A stretch of DNA of 64,000 nt from Actinomycetales bacterium UBA1383 (lineage in GTDB: Bacteria; Actinomycetota; Actinomycetes; Actinomycetales; Actinomycetaceae). The DNA is taken from contig DBQX01000131.1 of assembly GCA_002305415.1 (NCBI GenBank), forward strand, positions 70,818 through 134,817. Reading direction: 5' to 3'. This document shows positions 50,093 to 58,472 of the stretch, piece by piece; position 1 is the first letter of the stretch, and every line of letters starts with the position of its first letter. The notes beneath the pieces are model-generated. The model was given only the letters and a program-made list of their open reading frames with translations, ran no database searches and was not told the DNA's origin. Made by a program: the position numbers and the translations under genes.

Positions 50093-50895
50093 GGATCCTC
50101 GCCACGCTCGCCGCCTGCGCCTGCGCCGGCCTGCTCGCCGCCTGTGCCGGCGCCGCGGGGGGCACCGCCACCGCCTCCGGCGCCGACGAGCCCACCACGG
50201 TCCGGATCGCCGCGGCCGCGGACCTGAAGTTCGCCCTGGAGGACGTCCGCGTCGCACTCGCCGCCGAGCGGCCCGACCTCGTCCTGGCCACCACCTACGG
50301 CTCGTCCGGCACCTTCTATCAGCAGCTCCTGAACGGCGCTCCCTTCGACCTCTACCTGTCCGCTGACCTTGCCTATCCCCGCCAGCTCGTCGCGGACGGC
50401 CTGGCACGCGAGGCCGACCTGTTCGAGTACGCGGTCGGCCGGCTCGTGGTGTGGGCACCCACGGGGTCCCCCGTCGATCCCACGAAGGGGCTCGACGCGC
50501 TGCTCGAACCGGCGGCCACCAGGGTGGCCATCGCGAATCCCGAGCACGCGCCCTACGGACGGGCCGCGGTGGCCGCGATGACGACGCGCGGCATCGAGGA
50601 CGACGTCGCGGACCGGCTGGTGCTGGGCGAGAACGTCGCCCAGGCGGCCGAGTTCGTCCTGTCCGGGAACGCGCCCGTCGGCGTCATCGCGCTCTCGCTC
50701 GCCCTCTCGCCCGAGATGCGGGACGCGGGCAGGTGGGCGGAGGTGCCGCTCGACCTCTTCCCCCGCCTCGAGCAGGGCGGCGTCGTGATGGGATCAGCCG
50801 CGGACGCGGGTGCGGCCGCCGCCGTCCGGGACTTCCTCCTCGGCGAGACGGGCCGCGGGATCCTGCGCGACTACGGCTTCTTCCTGCCCGAGTGA
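50089..50895 (+). CDS. modA: molybdate-binding lipoprotein
   Basis: ModA captures molybdate outside the cell and hands it to ModBC. It has 268 residues, with a lipoprotein signal peptide ending in the lipobox LLAAC (about residues 15-19). The mature protein has the family pattern IAAAADLKFALEDV, TYGSSGTFYQQLLNGAPFDLYLSAD and IANPEHAPYGRAA. These contribute the serine and tyrosine oxyanion ligands. The TGATG junction at 50893-50897 couples it to modB. Confidence 0.95.
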   Translation: MRILATLAACACAGLLAACAGAAGGTATASGADEPTTVRIAAAADLKFALEDVRVALAAERPDLVLATTYGSSGTFYQQLLNGAPFDLYLSADLAYPRQLVADGLAREADLFEYAVGRLVVWAPTGSPVDPTKGLDALLEPAATRVAIANPEHAPYGRAAVAAMTTRGIEDDVADRLVLGENVAQAAEFVLSGNAPVGVIALSLALSPEMRDAGRWAEVPLDLFPRLEQGGVVMGSAADAGAAAAVRDFLLGETGRGILRDYGFFLPE

Positions 50896-51569
50896 TGGAC
50901 TGGCAGGCGATCGACCTCACCGCGCGCCTCGCGGTCGCCACCACGGCGATCCTGCTGGCCGTGGCGGTCCCCCTCGCGGCATGGCTCACCTTCACCCCGC
51001 GCCGCTGGACCGTGCTCGTCGAAGCGGTGGTGGCCCTGCCGCTGGTGCTGCCGCCCAGCGTCCTCGGGTACTACCTGCTCGTCGCGCTCGGGGCGCGCTC
51101 CCCCGTCGGGCGGTGGTGGGAATCGGTGACCGGCTCCCCCCTCGTGTTCACCTTCACCGGCCTGCTCGTGGCGTCGGTCCTGTACAGCCTGCCGTTCGCC
51201 GTGCAGCCCCTGCTCGCCGCGTTCGCGGCGGTGGACCCCCGTCTGCGGGAGGCGTCCACCGTCCTGGGGCGGACGCGCCTCGCCACGCTCCTGCGGGTGG
51301 TCCTCCCGCTCTCCCGCGCCGGGCTCGCCACCGCCGCGGTGCTCACGTTCGCCCACACGGTCGGGGAGTTCGGCGTGGTGCTGATGGTGGGCGGCAACAT
51401 CGCCGGCGAGACCCGCACGCTCTCAATCTCCATCTACGACGACGTGCAGTCCTTCGACTACGCCGCCGCCGGTCGCACGAGCCTCGCGTTGCTGGCCTTC
51501 TCGGTGCTCGTCCTGACCACCACGTACGCGCTGCAACGGCGCGGGGGGCACGGATGGCCCGTACGCTGA
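50895..51569 (+). CDS. modB: molybdate ABC transporter permease
   Basis: ModB forms the membrane pore of the molybdate importer. It has 224 residues with five hydrophobic segments and the ABC permease coupling loop (EASTVLGRTRLATLLRVVLPLSRAG). GVVLMVGGNIAGETRTLSISIYD near the end is the typical ModB signature. It overlaps modA by one base and modC by 16 bases (51554-51569). Confidence 0.95.
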   Translation: MDWQAIDLTARLAVATTAILLAVAVPLAAWLTFTPRRWTVLVEAVVALPLVLPPSVLGYYLLVALGARSPVGRWWESVTGSPLVFTFTGLLVASVLYSLPFAVQPLLAAFAAVDPRLREASTVLGRTRLATLLRVVLPLSRAGLATAAVLTFAHTVGEFGVVLMVGGNIAGETRTLSISIYDDVQSFDYAAAGRTSLALLAFSVLVLTTTYALQRRGGHGWPVR

Positions 51570-52627
51570 CCGCCCGCGTGTCCCGCCACGTCGTCGACCT
51601 CGACCTCACGGTCGACCTGGAGACCACTCCCGTCACCGTGGTGTTCGGGCCCTCCGGGGCGGGGAAGACGACCCTGCTCCGGTGCGTCGCCGGGCTGGAC
51701 CGCCCGGAGCCCGGCAGCCACATCGCCCTGGACGGCGAGGTCTGGGACGACGGCGCCCGCCACCTCCCGGCGCGCCGGCGCAACGTCGGGTTCCTGTTCC
51801 AGGACCACGCCCTCTTCCCCCACCTGGACGTGGACGCCAACGTCGCCTACGGGCTGCATCGCGTGCCCCGCGGCGAACGAGCCGCCCTCACCCGGGCGGC
51901 GCTGCGGACGGCGGGCGCCGAGCACCTGTCCGGCAGGCCCACCCGCCACCTCTCCGGCGGCGAGGCCCAGCGGGTGGCCCTGGCGCGCGCGATCGCGCCC
52001 AGCCCCCGGCTGCTGCTGCTCGACGAGCCCCTCGCCGCCCTTGACGCGCCCACCCGCGGCCGGCTGCGCGCCGAGCTGCGCCGGCTGCTGCGGGACGCGG
52101 GCATCCCCGCGCTCGTCGTCACCCACGACCGCGCCGAGGCGCTCGCGCTGGGCGACCTGCTCGCCGTCGTCGTCGCGGGGAGGCTGGCACAGCTCGGACC
52201 GGTCCACGAGGTGTTCTCGCGTCCGGCGACACCCGCGGTTGCCGCCGTCGTCGAGACCGAGACCGTGGTCCCGGGCGTCGTCACGGGCGACGACGGCGGC
52301 CTGGCGCGCGTCCGCGTCGGCGACGCCTCCCTGCTCGCCCTTCCGGGGCCGGCGGCGGGCAGCGCCGTCCTCGTGTGCGTCCGGGCGGAGGAGGTGGCCC
52401 TCGAGACCGCGGCGGACCAGCCCCGGGGCAGTGCCCGCAACCGGCTTCCCGCTGTGGTCACCGCCCTCGCCCCCGCCGGGCCGCTCCTGCGGGTGGACCT
52501 CGACGCCGGCTTCCCGCTCGCCGCGTACATCACCCGCCCAGCCCGGGAGGACCTCGGCCTCGCCCCCGGAAACCGGGTGGTGGCTGTCGTCAAGGCACCA
52601 GCCATCCACCTCATCCCCCGGGACTGA
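51554..52627 (+). CDS. modC: molybdate ABC transporter ATP-binding protein
   Basis: ModC powers molybdate uptake. It has 357 residues. The ATPase domain has Walker A GPSGAGKTT, Q-loop FLFQDHALF, signature LSGGEAQRVALARA and Walker B LLLLDEPLAALD. A regulatory TOBE domain follows (about 290-355; SARNRLPAVVTALAP and VVAVVKAPAIHLI). The TOBE domain is expected to sense internal molybdate and slow transport. It is the last gene of the mod operon. Confidence 0.95.
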   Translation: MARTLTARVSRHVVDLDLTVDLETTPVTVVFGPSGAGKTTLLRCVAGLDRPEPGSHIALDGEVWDDGARHLPARRRNVGFLFQDHALFPHLDVDANVAYGLHRVPRGERAALTRAALRTAGAEHLSGRPTRHLSGGEAQRVALARAIAPSPRLLLLDEPLAALDAPTRGRLRAELRRLLRDAGIPALVVTHDRAEALALGDLLAVVVAGRLAQLGPVHEVFSRPATPAVAAVVETETVVPGVVTGDDGGLARVRVGDASLLALPGPAAGSAVLVCVRAEEVALETAADQPRGSARNRLPAVVTALAPAGPLLRVDLDAGFPLAAYITRPAREDLGLAPGNRVVAVVKAPAIHLIPRD

Positions 52628-52695
52628 GACCTGGGACGAAGGTCTGAGAACGGGCGTGGAGTCACGTCGTCACGAGCACCGGCAGCACGCCCTCA

Positions 52696-52710
52696 TGTCG
52701 GCAACCGACA
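52696..52710. promoter_or_regulatory. inverted repeat upstream of dmsA
   Basis: TGTCGGCAACCGACA is a perfect interrupted palindrome. Its centre lies about 41 bases upstream of the transcription start predicted from the TAGCGT hexamer. This is the usual position of a CRP/FNR-type activator, but the half-sites are not the FNR consensus. Confidence 0.45.
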
Positions 52711-52731
52711 GCATCGCGGCAGGACCGCCGG

Positions 52732-52737
52732 TAGCGT
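52732..52737 (+). promoter_or_regulatory. -10 element for dmsABC
   Basis: TAGCGT predicts a start near 52744 and a 20-base leader containing AAGGAGGT before ATG 52764. The dms genes thus have their own promoter, separate from mod. Confidence 0.5.
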
Positions 52738-52763
52738 GCGCCTCAACTGGTCAAGGAGGTCCA

Positions 52764-55220
52764 ATGTCAGTGGTCGAGGCACGCGGAGGCGTCACCCGCC
52801 GGTCGTTCCTGAAGTGGAGTGGCGCCGTCGCCGGGACGGGCGCGCTCGTGGGTGTGCTCGGCGAGGGCGCCACGCCGGTCAGGGCGGCTGACGGCCTGGC
52901 GGACGCCGACCGCACCGTGTGGTCCGCCTGCAACGTCAACTGCGGCTCCCGCTGCCCGCTCCGCCTCCAGGTCAAGGACGGCGTGGTGGTGCGGGTGCTG
53001 CCGGACGACACCGGCGACGACGAGGTCGGTACCCAGCAGATCCGCGCCTGCGTGCGCGGCCGGAGCATCCGCCAGCGCATCTACAACCCTGACCGACTCA
53101 CCACGCCCATGCGCCGCAAGGCGGGAACCCCCCGCGGCGGCGGTCAGTGGGAGGAGATCTCCTGGGACGAGGCGTACCAGACGATCGCCGACACGCTCAC
53201 CGACCTGATCGCGAAGTACGGCAACGAGTCGATCTACATCAACTACGGCACCGGTGTCATCGGCGCCACGATCGCGACCAGCTGGCCCCCGCGGGCCACC
53301 GCTGTCGCCCGCCTGATGAACTGCATCGGAGGCTCGCTCGACCAGTACAACGACTACAGCTGCGGCCAGATCGAGTGCGCGGTCGACTTCCACTACGGCT
53401 TCTGGCAGGGCTCGAACAGCAACGACGACCTGGTGAACTCGAAGCTCGTGGTGATGTTCGGGAACAACCCGCACGAGACCCGCATGAGCGGGGGCGGCGA
53501 GACGTTCGTGACCCAGCAGGTGAAGCGCAGGTCCGGCCACCGCGTGATCATCATCGACCCCCGGTACAGCGAGACCGCCATGAACCTCGCGGACGAGTGG
53601 GTGCCGATCCGCCCTGGCACGGACGCCGCCCTGGTGGCCGGGTTCGCCCACGTCATGATCACCGAGGACCTGCTCGACAGGCAGTTCCTCGACACGTACT
53701 GCAGCGGCTTCGACGAGGCGCACATGCCCGCCGGGTTCCCGGCTCACTCCTCCTACGAGAGCTACGTGATGGGCCTCGGTCCTGACGGCGTCGAGAAGAC
53801 GCCCGAATGGGCGGCGCGCATCACGGGCCTGCCCGCGACGACGATCCGGCGGCTCGCCCGCGAGATCGCACAGACGAAGCCCTGCTCCGTGAACCAGGGG
53901 TGGGGCATCCAGCGGCACTCGAACGGTGAGAACCAGTCCCGCGCCCCCATGCTGCTCGCCGCCATGATCGGGCAGATCGGCATCCCGGGCGGCGGGAACG
54001 GCGAACGCGAGAGTTCGCCCGGCCTCGGCATGGCCGCGTTCCCCGTCCTGACCAACCCGGTGCGCCCGGTGCTGCCCTTCTACCGCTGGACCGAGGCCAT
54101 CGTGAACGGCAAGGGCATGGGGGTGACGGACGGCATCCGCGACTCGCAGGACCTGAACAGCAACGCCAACGTCGAGCACGACGTCACCCTGGACAGCAAC
54201 ATCAAGTTCGTCTGGCTGTACGGCTCGAACGCGCTGGTGAACCAGCACGGCGACATCAACAGGACGCTCGAGATCCTCTCCGACGAGAGCCTCTGCGAGA
54301 TGATCGTGTGCATCGACAACCACATGACGGTCTCCGCGCGGTACTCCGACATCCTCCTGCCGGATGCGACCACGGCCGAGCAGATCGACCTGTCGGTGGA
54401 GGGCAGCTCCGGGAACCTCGGCTACGCCATCTTCACGGACAAGGCAGTCGAGCCCCTCGGGAACTGCGTGCCCGTCTACGAGCAGATGGCCGGCATCGCG
54501 GAGAAGCTGGGCGTGAAGGAGATGTTCACCGAGGGACGCACGCAGGAGGACTGGGTGCGCTGGCTGGTGGACGAGAGCCGGAAGAAGATCCCGGACCTGC
54601 CGTCGTTCGAGGAGTTCCGGGAGCAGGGCATCTTCAAGAAGGAGCTGGCGCCCTACATCAGCATGAAGGCGTTCCGCGACGATCCGGTGGCGAATCCCCT
54701 CACGACGCCGTCCGGCAAGATCGAGATCTTCTCCACGAACCTCCACCGGATCGCCCAGACCTGGCCGATGGAGGAGGGCAACGTGGTCACCCCGCTCCCG
54801 GAGTACGTGCAGAGCCGCGAGATGCCCGGCGACCCGCTGCAGGAGCAGTACCCGCTGCAGTGCATCGGCCACCACTACCGGCAGCGCACCCACTCGAGCT
54901 ACGGCAACTCCGAGTGGCTGAAGGAGGCCCATCCCCAGCACGTCTGGGTCAACAGCCTCGACGCGCGGGCCCGCGGTATCCGGAACGGGGACGAGATCGA
55001 GGTCTGGAACGACCGCGGCGCCCTCCGGTTGCCCGCCTATGTGACGCCCCGCATCGCCCCTGGTGTGATCTCCGTGCCCCAGGGTGCCTGGTATGACCCC
55101 TCCGGTGCCGGTGGGGTCGACGTTGGCGGGTCGATCAACGTGCTCACCAGCCACTTCCCGACGGCGTACGCCAAGGGCAACGGCCAGCACAGCAACCTCG
55201 TCGAGATCAAGAAGGCGTGA
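52764..55220 (+). CDS. dmsA: dimethyl sulfoxide reductase catalytic subunit
   Basis: DmsA reduces DMSO and other S- or N-oxides with a bis-MGD molybdenum cofactor. It has 818 residues and is similar to Escherichia coli DmsA along its length. A twin-arginine signal (TRRSFLKW, residues 11-18) marks it for folded export. The N-terminal [4Fe-4S] cysteines are 56, 60, 64 and 96 (CNVNCGSRC, RAC). The molybdenum ligand is probably Ser199 in NDYSCGQI. AAGGAGGT precedes the ATG. Its stop overlaps dmsB. Confidence 0.95.
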   Translation: MSVVEARGGVTRRSFLKWSGAVAGTGALVGVLGEGATPVRAADGLADADRTVWSACNVNCGSRCPLRLQVKDGVVVRVLPDDTGDDEVGTQQIRACVRGRSIRQRIYNPDRLTTPMRRKAGTPRGGGQWEEISWDEAYQTIADTLTDLIAKYGNESIYINYGTGVIGATIATSWPPRATAVARLMNCIGGSLDQYNDYSCGQIECAVDFHYGFWQGSNSNDDLVNSKLVVMFGNNPHETRMSGGGETFVTQQVKRRSGHRVIIIDPRYSETAMNLADEWVPIRPGTDAALVAGFAHVMITEDLLDRQFLDTYCSGFDEAHMPAGFPAHSSYESYVMGLGPDGVEKTPEWAARITGLPATTIRRLAREIAQTKPCSVNQGWGIQRHSNGENQSRAPMLLAAMIGQIGIPGGGNGERESSPGLGMAAFPVLTNPVRPVLPFYRWTEAIVNGKGMGVTDGIRDSQDLNSNANVEHDVTLDSNIKFVWLYGSNALVNQHGDINRTLEILSDESLCEMIVCIDNHMTVSARYSDILLPDATTAEQIDLSVEGSSGNLGYAIFTDKAVEPLGNCVPVYEQMAGIAEKLGVKEMFTEGRTQEDWVRWLVDESRKKIPDLPSFEEFREQGIFKKELAPYISMKAFRDDPVANPLTTPSGKIEIFSTNLHRIAQTWPMEEGNVVTPLPEYVQSREMPGDPLQEQYPLQCIGHHYRQRTHSSYGNSEWLKEAHPQHVWVNSLDARARGIRNGDEIEVWNDRGALRLPAYVTPRIAPGVISVPQGAWYDPSGAGGVDVGGSINVLTSHFPTAYAKGNGQHSNLVEIKKA

Positions 55221-55843
55221 GCACGATGGGCGCGAACTACGGGTTCCACTTCGACCAGACGCTGTGCACCGGCTGCAAGGCCTGCGTGACGGCCTGCAAG
55301 GACAAGCATGACCTGCCGGTGGGGGTGAGCTGGCGGCGCGTGGTCGAATACTCCGGCGGGACGTGGCAGGTGCAGGGCGACACCTTCACGCCGAACATCT
55401 TCACCTACTACACCTCGATCTCCTGCAACCACTGCGAGGACCCCATCTGCGTGCGGGTGTGCCCGACCACCGCGATGTCACAGCGGGAGGACGGCACCGT
55501 CTGGGTGGACGAGACGAAGTGCGTCGGCTGCCGGTACTGCGAGTGGGCGTGCCCCTACTCGGCGCCGCAGTTCAACCCGGCGACCGGCCACATGTCGAAG
55601 TGCGACCTGTGCTTCGACTACCGGGAACAGGGCCAGGACCCCGCCTGCGTGGCCGCCTGCCCGTCCCGTGCCCTGGACTGGGGCCCCATCGACGAACTCC
55701 GCGAGCGCTACGGCGACGTGGCGGACATCGAACCGCTCCCCGACCCCTCCATCACGCTGCCGCGGCTGGTCATCACGCCCCACCGCAACGCCCAGCCGTC
55801 CGGGATGGGCACCGGTTTCATCGCGAACCCCCAGGAGATCTGA
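55217..55843 (+). CDS. dmsB: dimethyl sulfoxide reductase iron-sulfur subunit
   Basis: DmsB carries electrons from DmsC to DmsA through four [4Fe-4S] clusters. The 208 residues hold four cysteine groups in order: CTGCKACVTAC, CNHCEDPICVRVC, CVGCRYCEWAC and CDLCFDY...CVAAC. It has no signal peptide and is expected to travel with DmsA through the Tat system. GTG 55217 overlaps the dmsA stop; an ATG at 55226 is also possible. It overlaps dmsC by one base. Confidence 0.95.
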   Translation: MSTMGANYGFHFDQTLCTGCKACVTACKDKHDLPVGVSWRRVVEYSGGTWQVQGDTFTPNIFTYYTSISCNHCEDPICVRVCPTTAMSQREDGTVWVDETKCVGCRYCEWACPYSAPQFNPATGHMSKCDLCFDYREQGQDPACVAACPSRALDWGPIDELRERYGDVADIEPLPDPSITLPRLVITPHRNAQPSGMGTGFIANPQEI

Positions 55844-56775
55844 TGAACGTCCACGAGCTGCCGATGATCCTCTTCACGGTCATCTCGCAGATGAGCGTCG
55901 GCGCGTTCCTCATGCTCGGGCTCCTCCAGGTCCTGGGCAGGCGGAAGTACTCCGGCGCGACGATCGACCGCCTCGCCGACCCCGCCCTCCTCGCGATCGG
56001 CCCGGCCCTCGTCTTCGGCCTCGCGGTCTCGATGTTCCACATGAACGACGTCACGAACACGCTCAATGTCATCCGGCATGTCGGCTCCTCCTGGCTCAGC
56101 CGGGAGATCGCCTTCGGCATGGCCTTCGCGGGCCTCGGATTCGTCTTCGCCCTCCTCCAGTGGCGCAAGATCGGGCCCCCGGCGCTGCGGCAGGTGCTCG
56201 CACTGCTGACCGCCCTCGCGGGCATCGGACTCGTCTGGTCGCAGGCGATGATCTACTACACGCTGGTCACGGTGCCCGCCTGGAACTCCTGGTTCACCAT
56301 CGTGCAGTTCTTCGCCACCACGGTGCTCCTCGGGGCCCTGGCGGTGGGCGCCGCCTTCATGGGCTGGATCATGTGGAACCGCCGGGCGGGGAAGCAGCTG
56401 CCCGGCAAGGAGCGGGCGGAGTTGGTGTCCCTCACGGAGGACTCGCTCAAGGCCGTCTCGGTGATCGCCATCGTCGCCGGCAGCGTGCTGCTGGTGGTCA
56501 CGCCGGTGTTCCTCTCCCAGTTGTCGGGACTCGGCGCCGTCGGCGCGGCGAGCGCCGCCGCGTACTCGGGTGTGTGGTTCGTGGTGCGGCTGGTCCTCCT
56601 CGCCTTCGGGACCGCGCTGCTCGCCCTGTTCATGTACTACTACGCCTCGAGCGCCCAGCGACTCGGGCCGCGTCCGTTGGCGGTGGTGGCAACAGTCGCG
56701 TTCGTCGTGGTGCTGGGAAGCGAGCTGATCGGCCGGTCGATGTTCTACGACTCCATGACCAGGATCGGGATGTGA
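55843..56775 (+). CDS. dmsC: dimethyl sulfoxide reductase membrane anchor
   Basis: DmsC anchors the enzyme and oxidises menaquinol. It has 310 residues with eight hydrophobic segments, close to the 287-residue E. coli protein. A conserved glutamate, Glu83 in SREIAFGMAF, and the histidine in SMFHMNDV sit near the quinone site of the family. The N-terminus has no cleavable signal. It overlaps dmsB by one base and the chaperone gene by 4 bases. Confidence 0.92.
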   Translation: MNVHELPMILFTVISQMSVGAFLMLGLLQVLGRRKYSGATIDRLADPALLAIGPALVFGLAVSMFHMNDVTNTLNVIRHVGSSWLSREIAFGMAFAGLGFVFALLQWRKIGPPALRQVLALLTALAGIGLVWSQAMIYYTLVTVPAWNSWFTIVQFFATTVLLGALAVGAAFMGWIMWNRRAGKQLPGKERAELVSLTEDSLKAVSVIAIVAGSVLLVVTPVFLSQLSGLGAVGAASAAAYSGVWFVVRLVLLAFGTALLALFMYYYASSAQRLGPRPLAVVATVAFVVVLGSELIGRSMFYDSMTRIGM

Positions 56776-57410
56776 ACGCCCCGCCCATCGATCCCGAACG
56801 CCTCGACGCCCTCGCCGCCACCTGGACGGTGCTCTCGCGCCTGCTGCTGAGCCCGCCGGACGAGGACACCCTGACCCGGTTCCGTGACCCCGAGATGCTG
56901 GCGTCGTGGCCCTTCGCGGGCCACGACGAGGACACCGATGCCGGTCTGGCACTGATCGCCGGATCAGGGGAGGACGCCGAGGCGATCCGGGCTGACCACG
57001 CCGCGCTGTTCACGGGTCCGGACACACTCAGGGCGCCGCCCTACGAGTCGGTCCACCGCTCGCGCGACCACCTGCTGTTCGAGGAGGAGACGATCCAGGT
57101 GCGGCAGTGGTACGCCCGCCACCACCTCGCCGCACCCCGCCTCGGGCGCGAGCCCGACGACCACATCGGCCTCGAGCTGGACTTCCTCGCCACCCTGGTC
57201 CTCCGCGCGCTCCAGGCACTCGACGCCGGCCACGCCGACGACGCCCGCCGCCTGCTCGCCGACCACGACGAGTTCGTCACGACCCACCTGCTCGAGTGGG
57301 CCCCCGGGCTCATGGACCTCGTCCGTGCCCGCGCCGGGACCGACTTCTACCGGGGTGTGGGCGCGCTCGGGAGCGGAGCGCTGCGAGCACCGCAGGCCCT
57401 CCTGTCCTGA
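56772..57410 (+). CDS. TorD/DmsD-family molybdoenzyme chaperone
   Basis: This 212-residue all-helical protein of the TorD family guards the Tat signal peptide of the molybdoenzyme and helps insert its cofactor. The typical pattern ALFTGPDTLRAPPYESVHRSRDHLLF, DHIGLELDFLATL and a closing LLEWAPGLMDLV are present. GTG 56772 overlaps the dmsC stop. Its client is most likely the DmsA encoded in the same operon. Confidence 0.9.
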   Translation: MNAPPIDPERLDALAATWTVLSRLLLSPPDEDTLTRFRDPEMLASWPFAGHDEDTDAGLALIAGSGEDAEAIRADHAALFTGPDTLRAPPYESVHRSRDHLLFEEETIQVRQWYARHHLAAPRLGREPDDHIGLELDFLATLVLRALQALDAGHADDARRLLADHDEFVTTHLLEWAPGLMDLVRARAGTDFYRGVGALGSGALRAPQALLS

Positions 57411-57411
57411 C

Positions 57412-58341
57412 GTGGGCCTCTCGCAGGACTGTCGCCCGTTGCTCGCCTGGGCACAGCGGGCAGGTGAGGGTGCCACGGTCGAACTCGCCTGCGCGGAGCA
57501 CCCGGCCGCCGGGAGGGGGCCCCGTGACGCCGTCGTGGCCCGGCTGCCGGGCTGTCTTGCCGACCTCCATCCCCACCTGCCCCTGGAACTGCTCGTCCTC
57601 GGCGTGGGACGCGTGCGGCTCCGGCTGGACGGCTGCACGGCAGCGGAGCGCGCACAGCAGCGCCACGCGGGCGCGGCGGCCTTCACGGCTGCCCTGCCCG
57701 GGGACGCCACGGTCGAGCTCGTGGTCCGTGCGCCGGGAGGCCGGAGCCGCCCGGTGCACGGGGCGGCGCGCATGCCCGTCTCCCGGCGGGCGGTCCTCCT
57801 CCTCCCCGAACGGCCCCTCCACCTGCCGCCCGAGCACCTGACACCACACCAGCGCCTGCGCGCGGCCGCACGAGAACTGCTCGGCCGGGTCCCCGATTCG
57901 CCGGACCTGCGAAGCAGTCTGGCAGCGATCGTCGCGGAGGGCTTCATCCTCCGCGCGGACGGCTGCGTGGCCTCCGGCGTCTGCGCCCGGTCCTGCCCCG
58001 AGGACGCGCTGACGCTCTCCCACACCGGTCAGAGCGCGGGCCCCGCCATCCTCTCGATCTGGCCGGGCCGGTGCAGCGGCTGCGGGACGTGCCTCGAACT
58101 GTGTGCCGCCGGTGCCCTCTCCCCCGCCGGCTCACCGTCATGGGCTGATCTGGTCCACGATCCGTCCCTGGTCCTCGCCCGGGTCCAGACACGGACCTGC
58201 GCGCGGTGCGGCGCACGCTTCGCCCCCTCCCGCGTGGGGACTGCCGCACCCGGGGCGGAGGAGTTCTGCCCGGTCTGCAGGTTCCGGCGCGCCACCCCGT
58301 TCGGGTCCGCCCCACCGCCGCGCCGGCGGCCGCGCGGGTGA
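57412..58341 (+). CDS. 4Fe-4S ferredoxin-like protein with a C-terminal cysteine knuckle
   Basis: This 309-residue cytoplasmic protein is of uncertain role. The first 170 residues are unlike any family I recognise. Two ferredoxin-type cysteine groups follow: CVASGVCARSCPED and CSGCGTCLELCAAG. A zinc-ribbon-like pair CARCGARF and CPVCRFRR closes the protein. The first ferredoxin motif is stretched (Cys-x5-Cys-x3-Cys), so one cluster may be atypical. It starts with GTG one base after the chaperone stop, so it belongs to the dms operon. It could donate electrons or help mature the enzyme, in the manner of NapF. Confidence 0.8.
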   Translation: MGLSQDCRPLLAWAQRAGEGATVELACAEHPAAGRGPRDAVVARLPGCLADLHPHLPLELLVLGVGRVRLRLDGCTAAERAQQRHAGAAAFTAALPGDATVELVVRAPGGRSRPVHGAARMPVSRRAVLLLPERPLHLPPEHLTPHQRLRAAARELLGRVPDSPDLRSSLAAIVAEGFILRADGCVASGVCARSCPEDALTLSHTGQSAGPAILSIWPGRCSGCGTCLELCAAGALSPAGSPSWADLVHDPSLVLARVQTRTCARCGARFAPSRVGTAAPGAEEFCPVCRFRRATPFGSAPPPRRRPRG

Positions 58342-58398
58342 GGACGACCACCCTGCTCCGCGACGCGCGAGCGTGCGATGGGGCGGCCCCGGACTCGC

Positions 58399-58404
58399 TA
58401 CCGT
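58399..58404 (+). promoter_or_regulatory. possible -10 element for the gene at 58473
   Basis: TACCGT in the 131-base gap would give a leader of about 60 bases ending in the Shine-Dalgarno sequence AGGAG at 58464-58468. Confidence 0.35.
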
Positions 58405-58472
58405 AGATGTGCCCAGGTGCGCGCCCGCCGCCGGGCACGCCGTCGCGAGACGTGCCCACCACTAGGAGCCCG

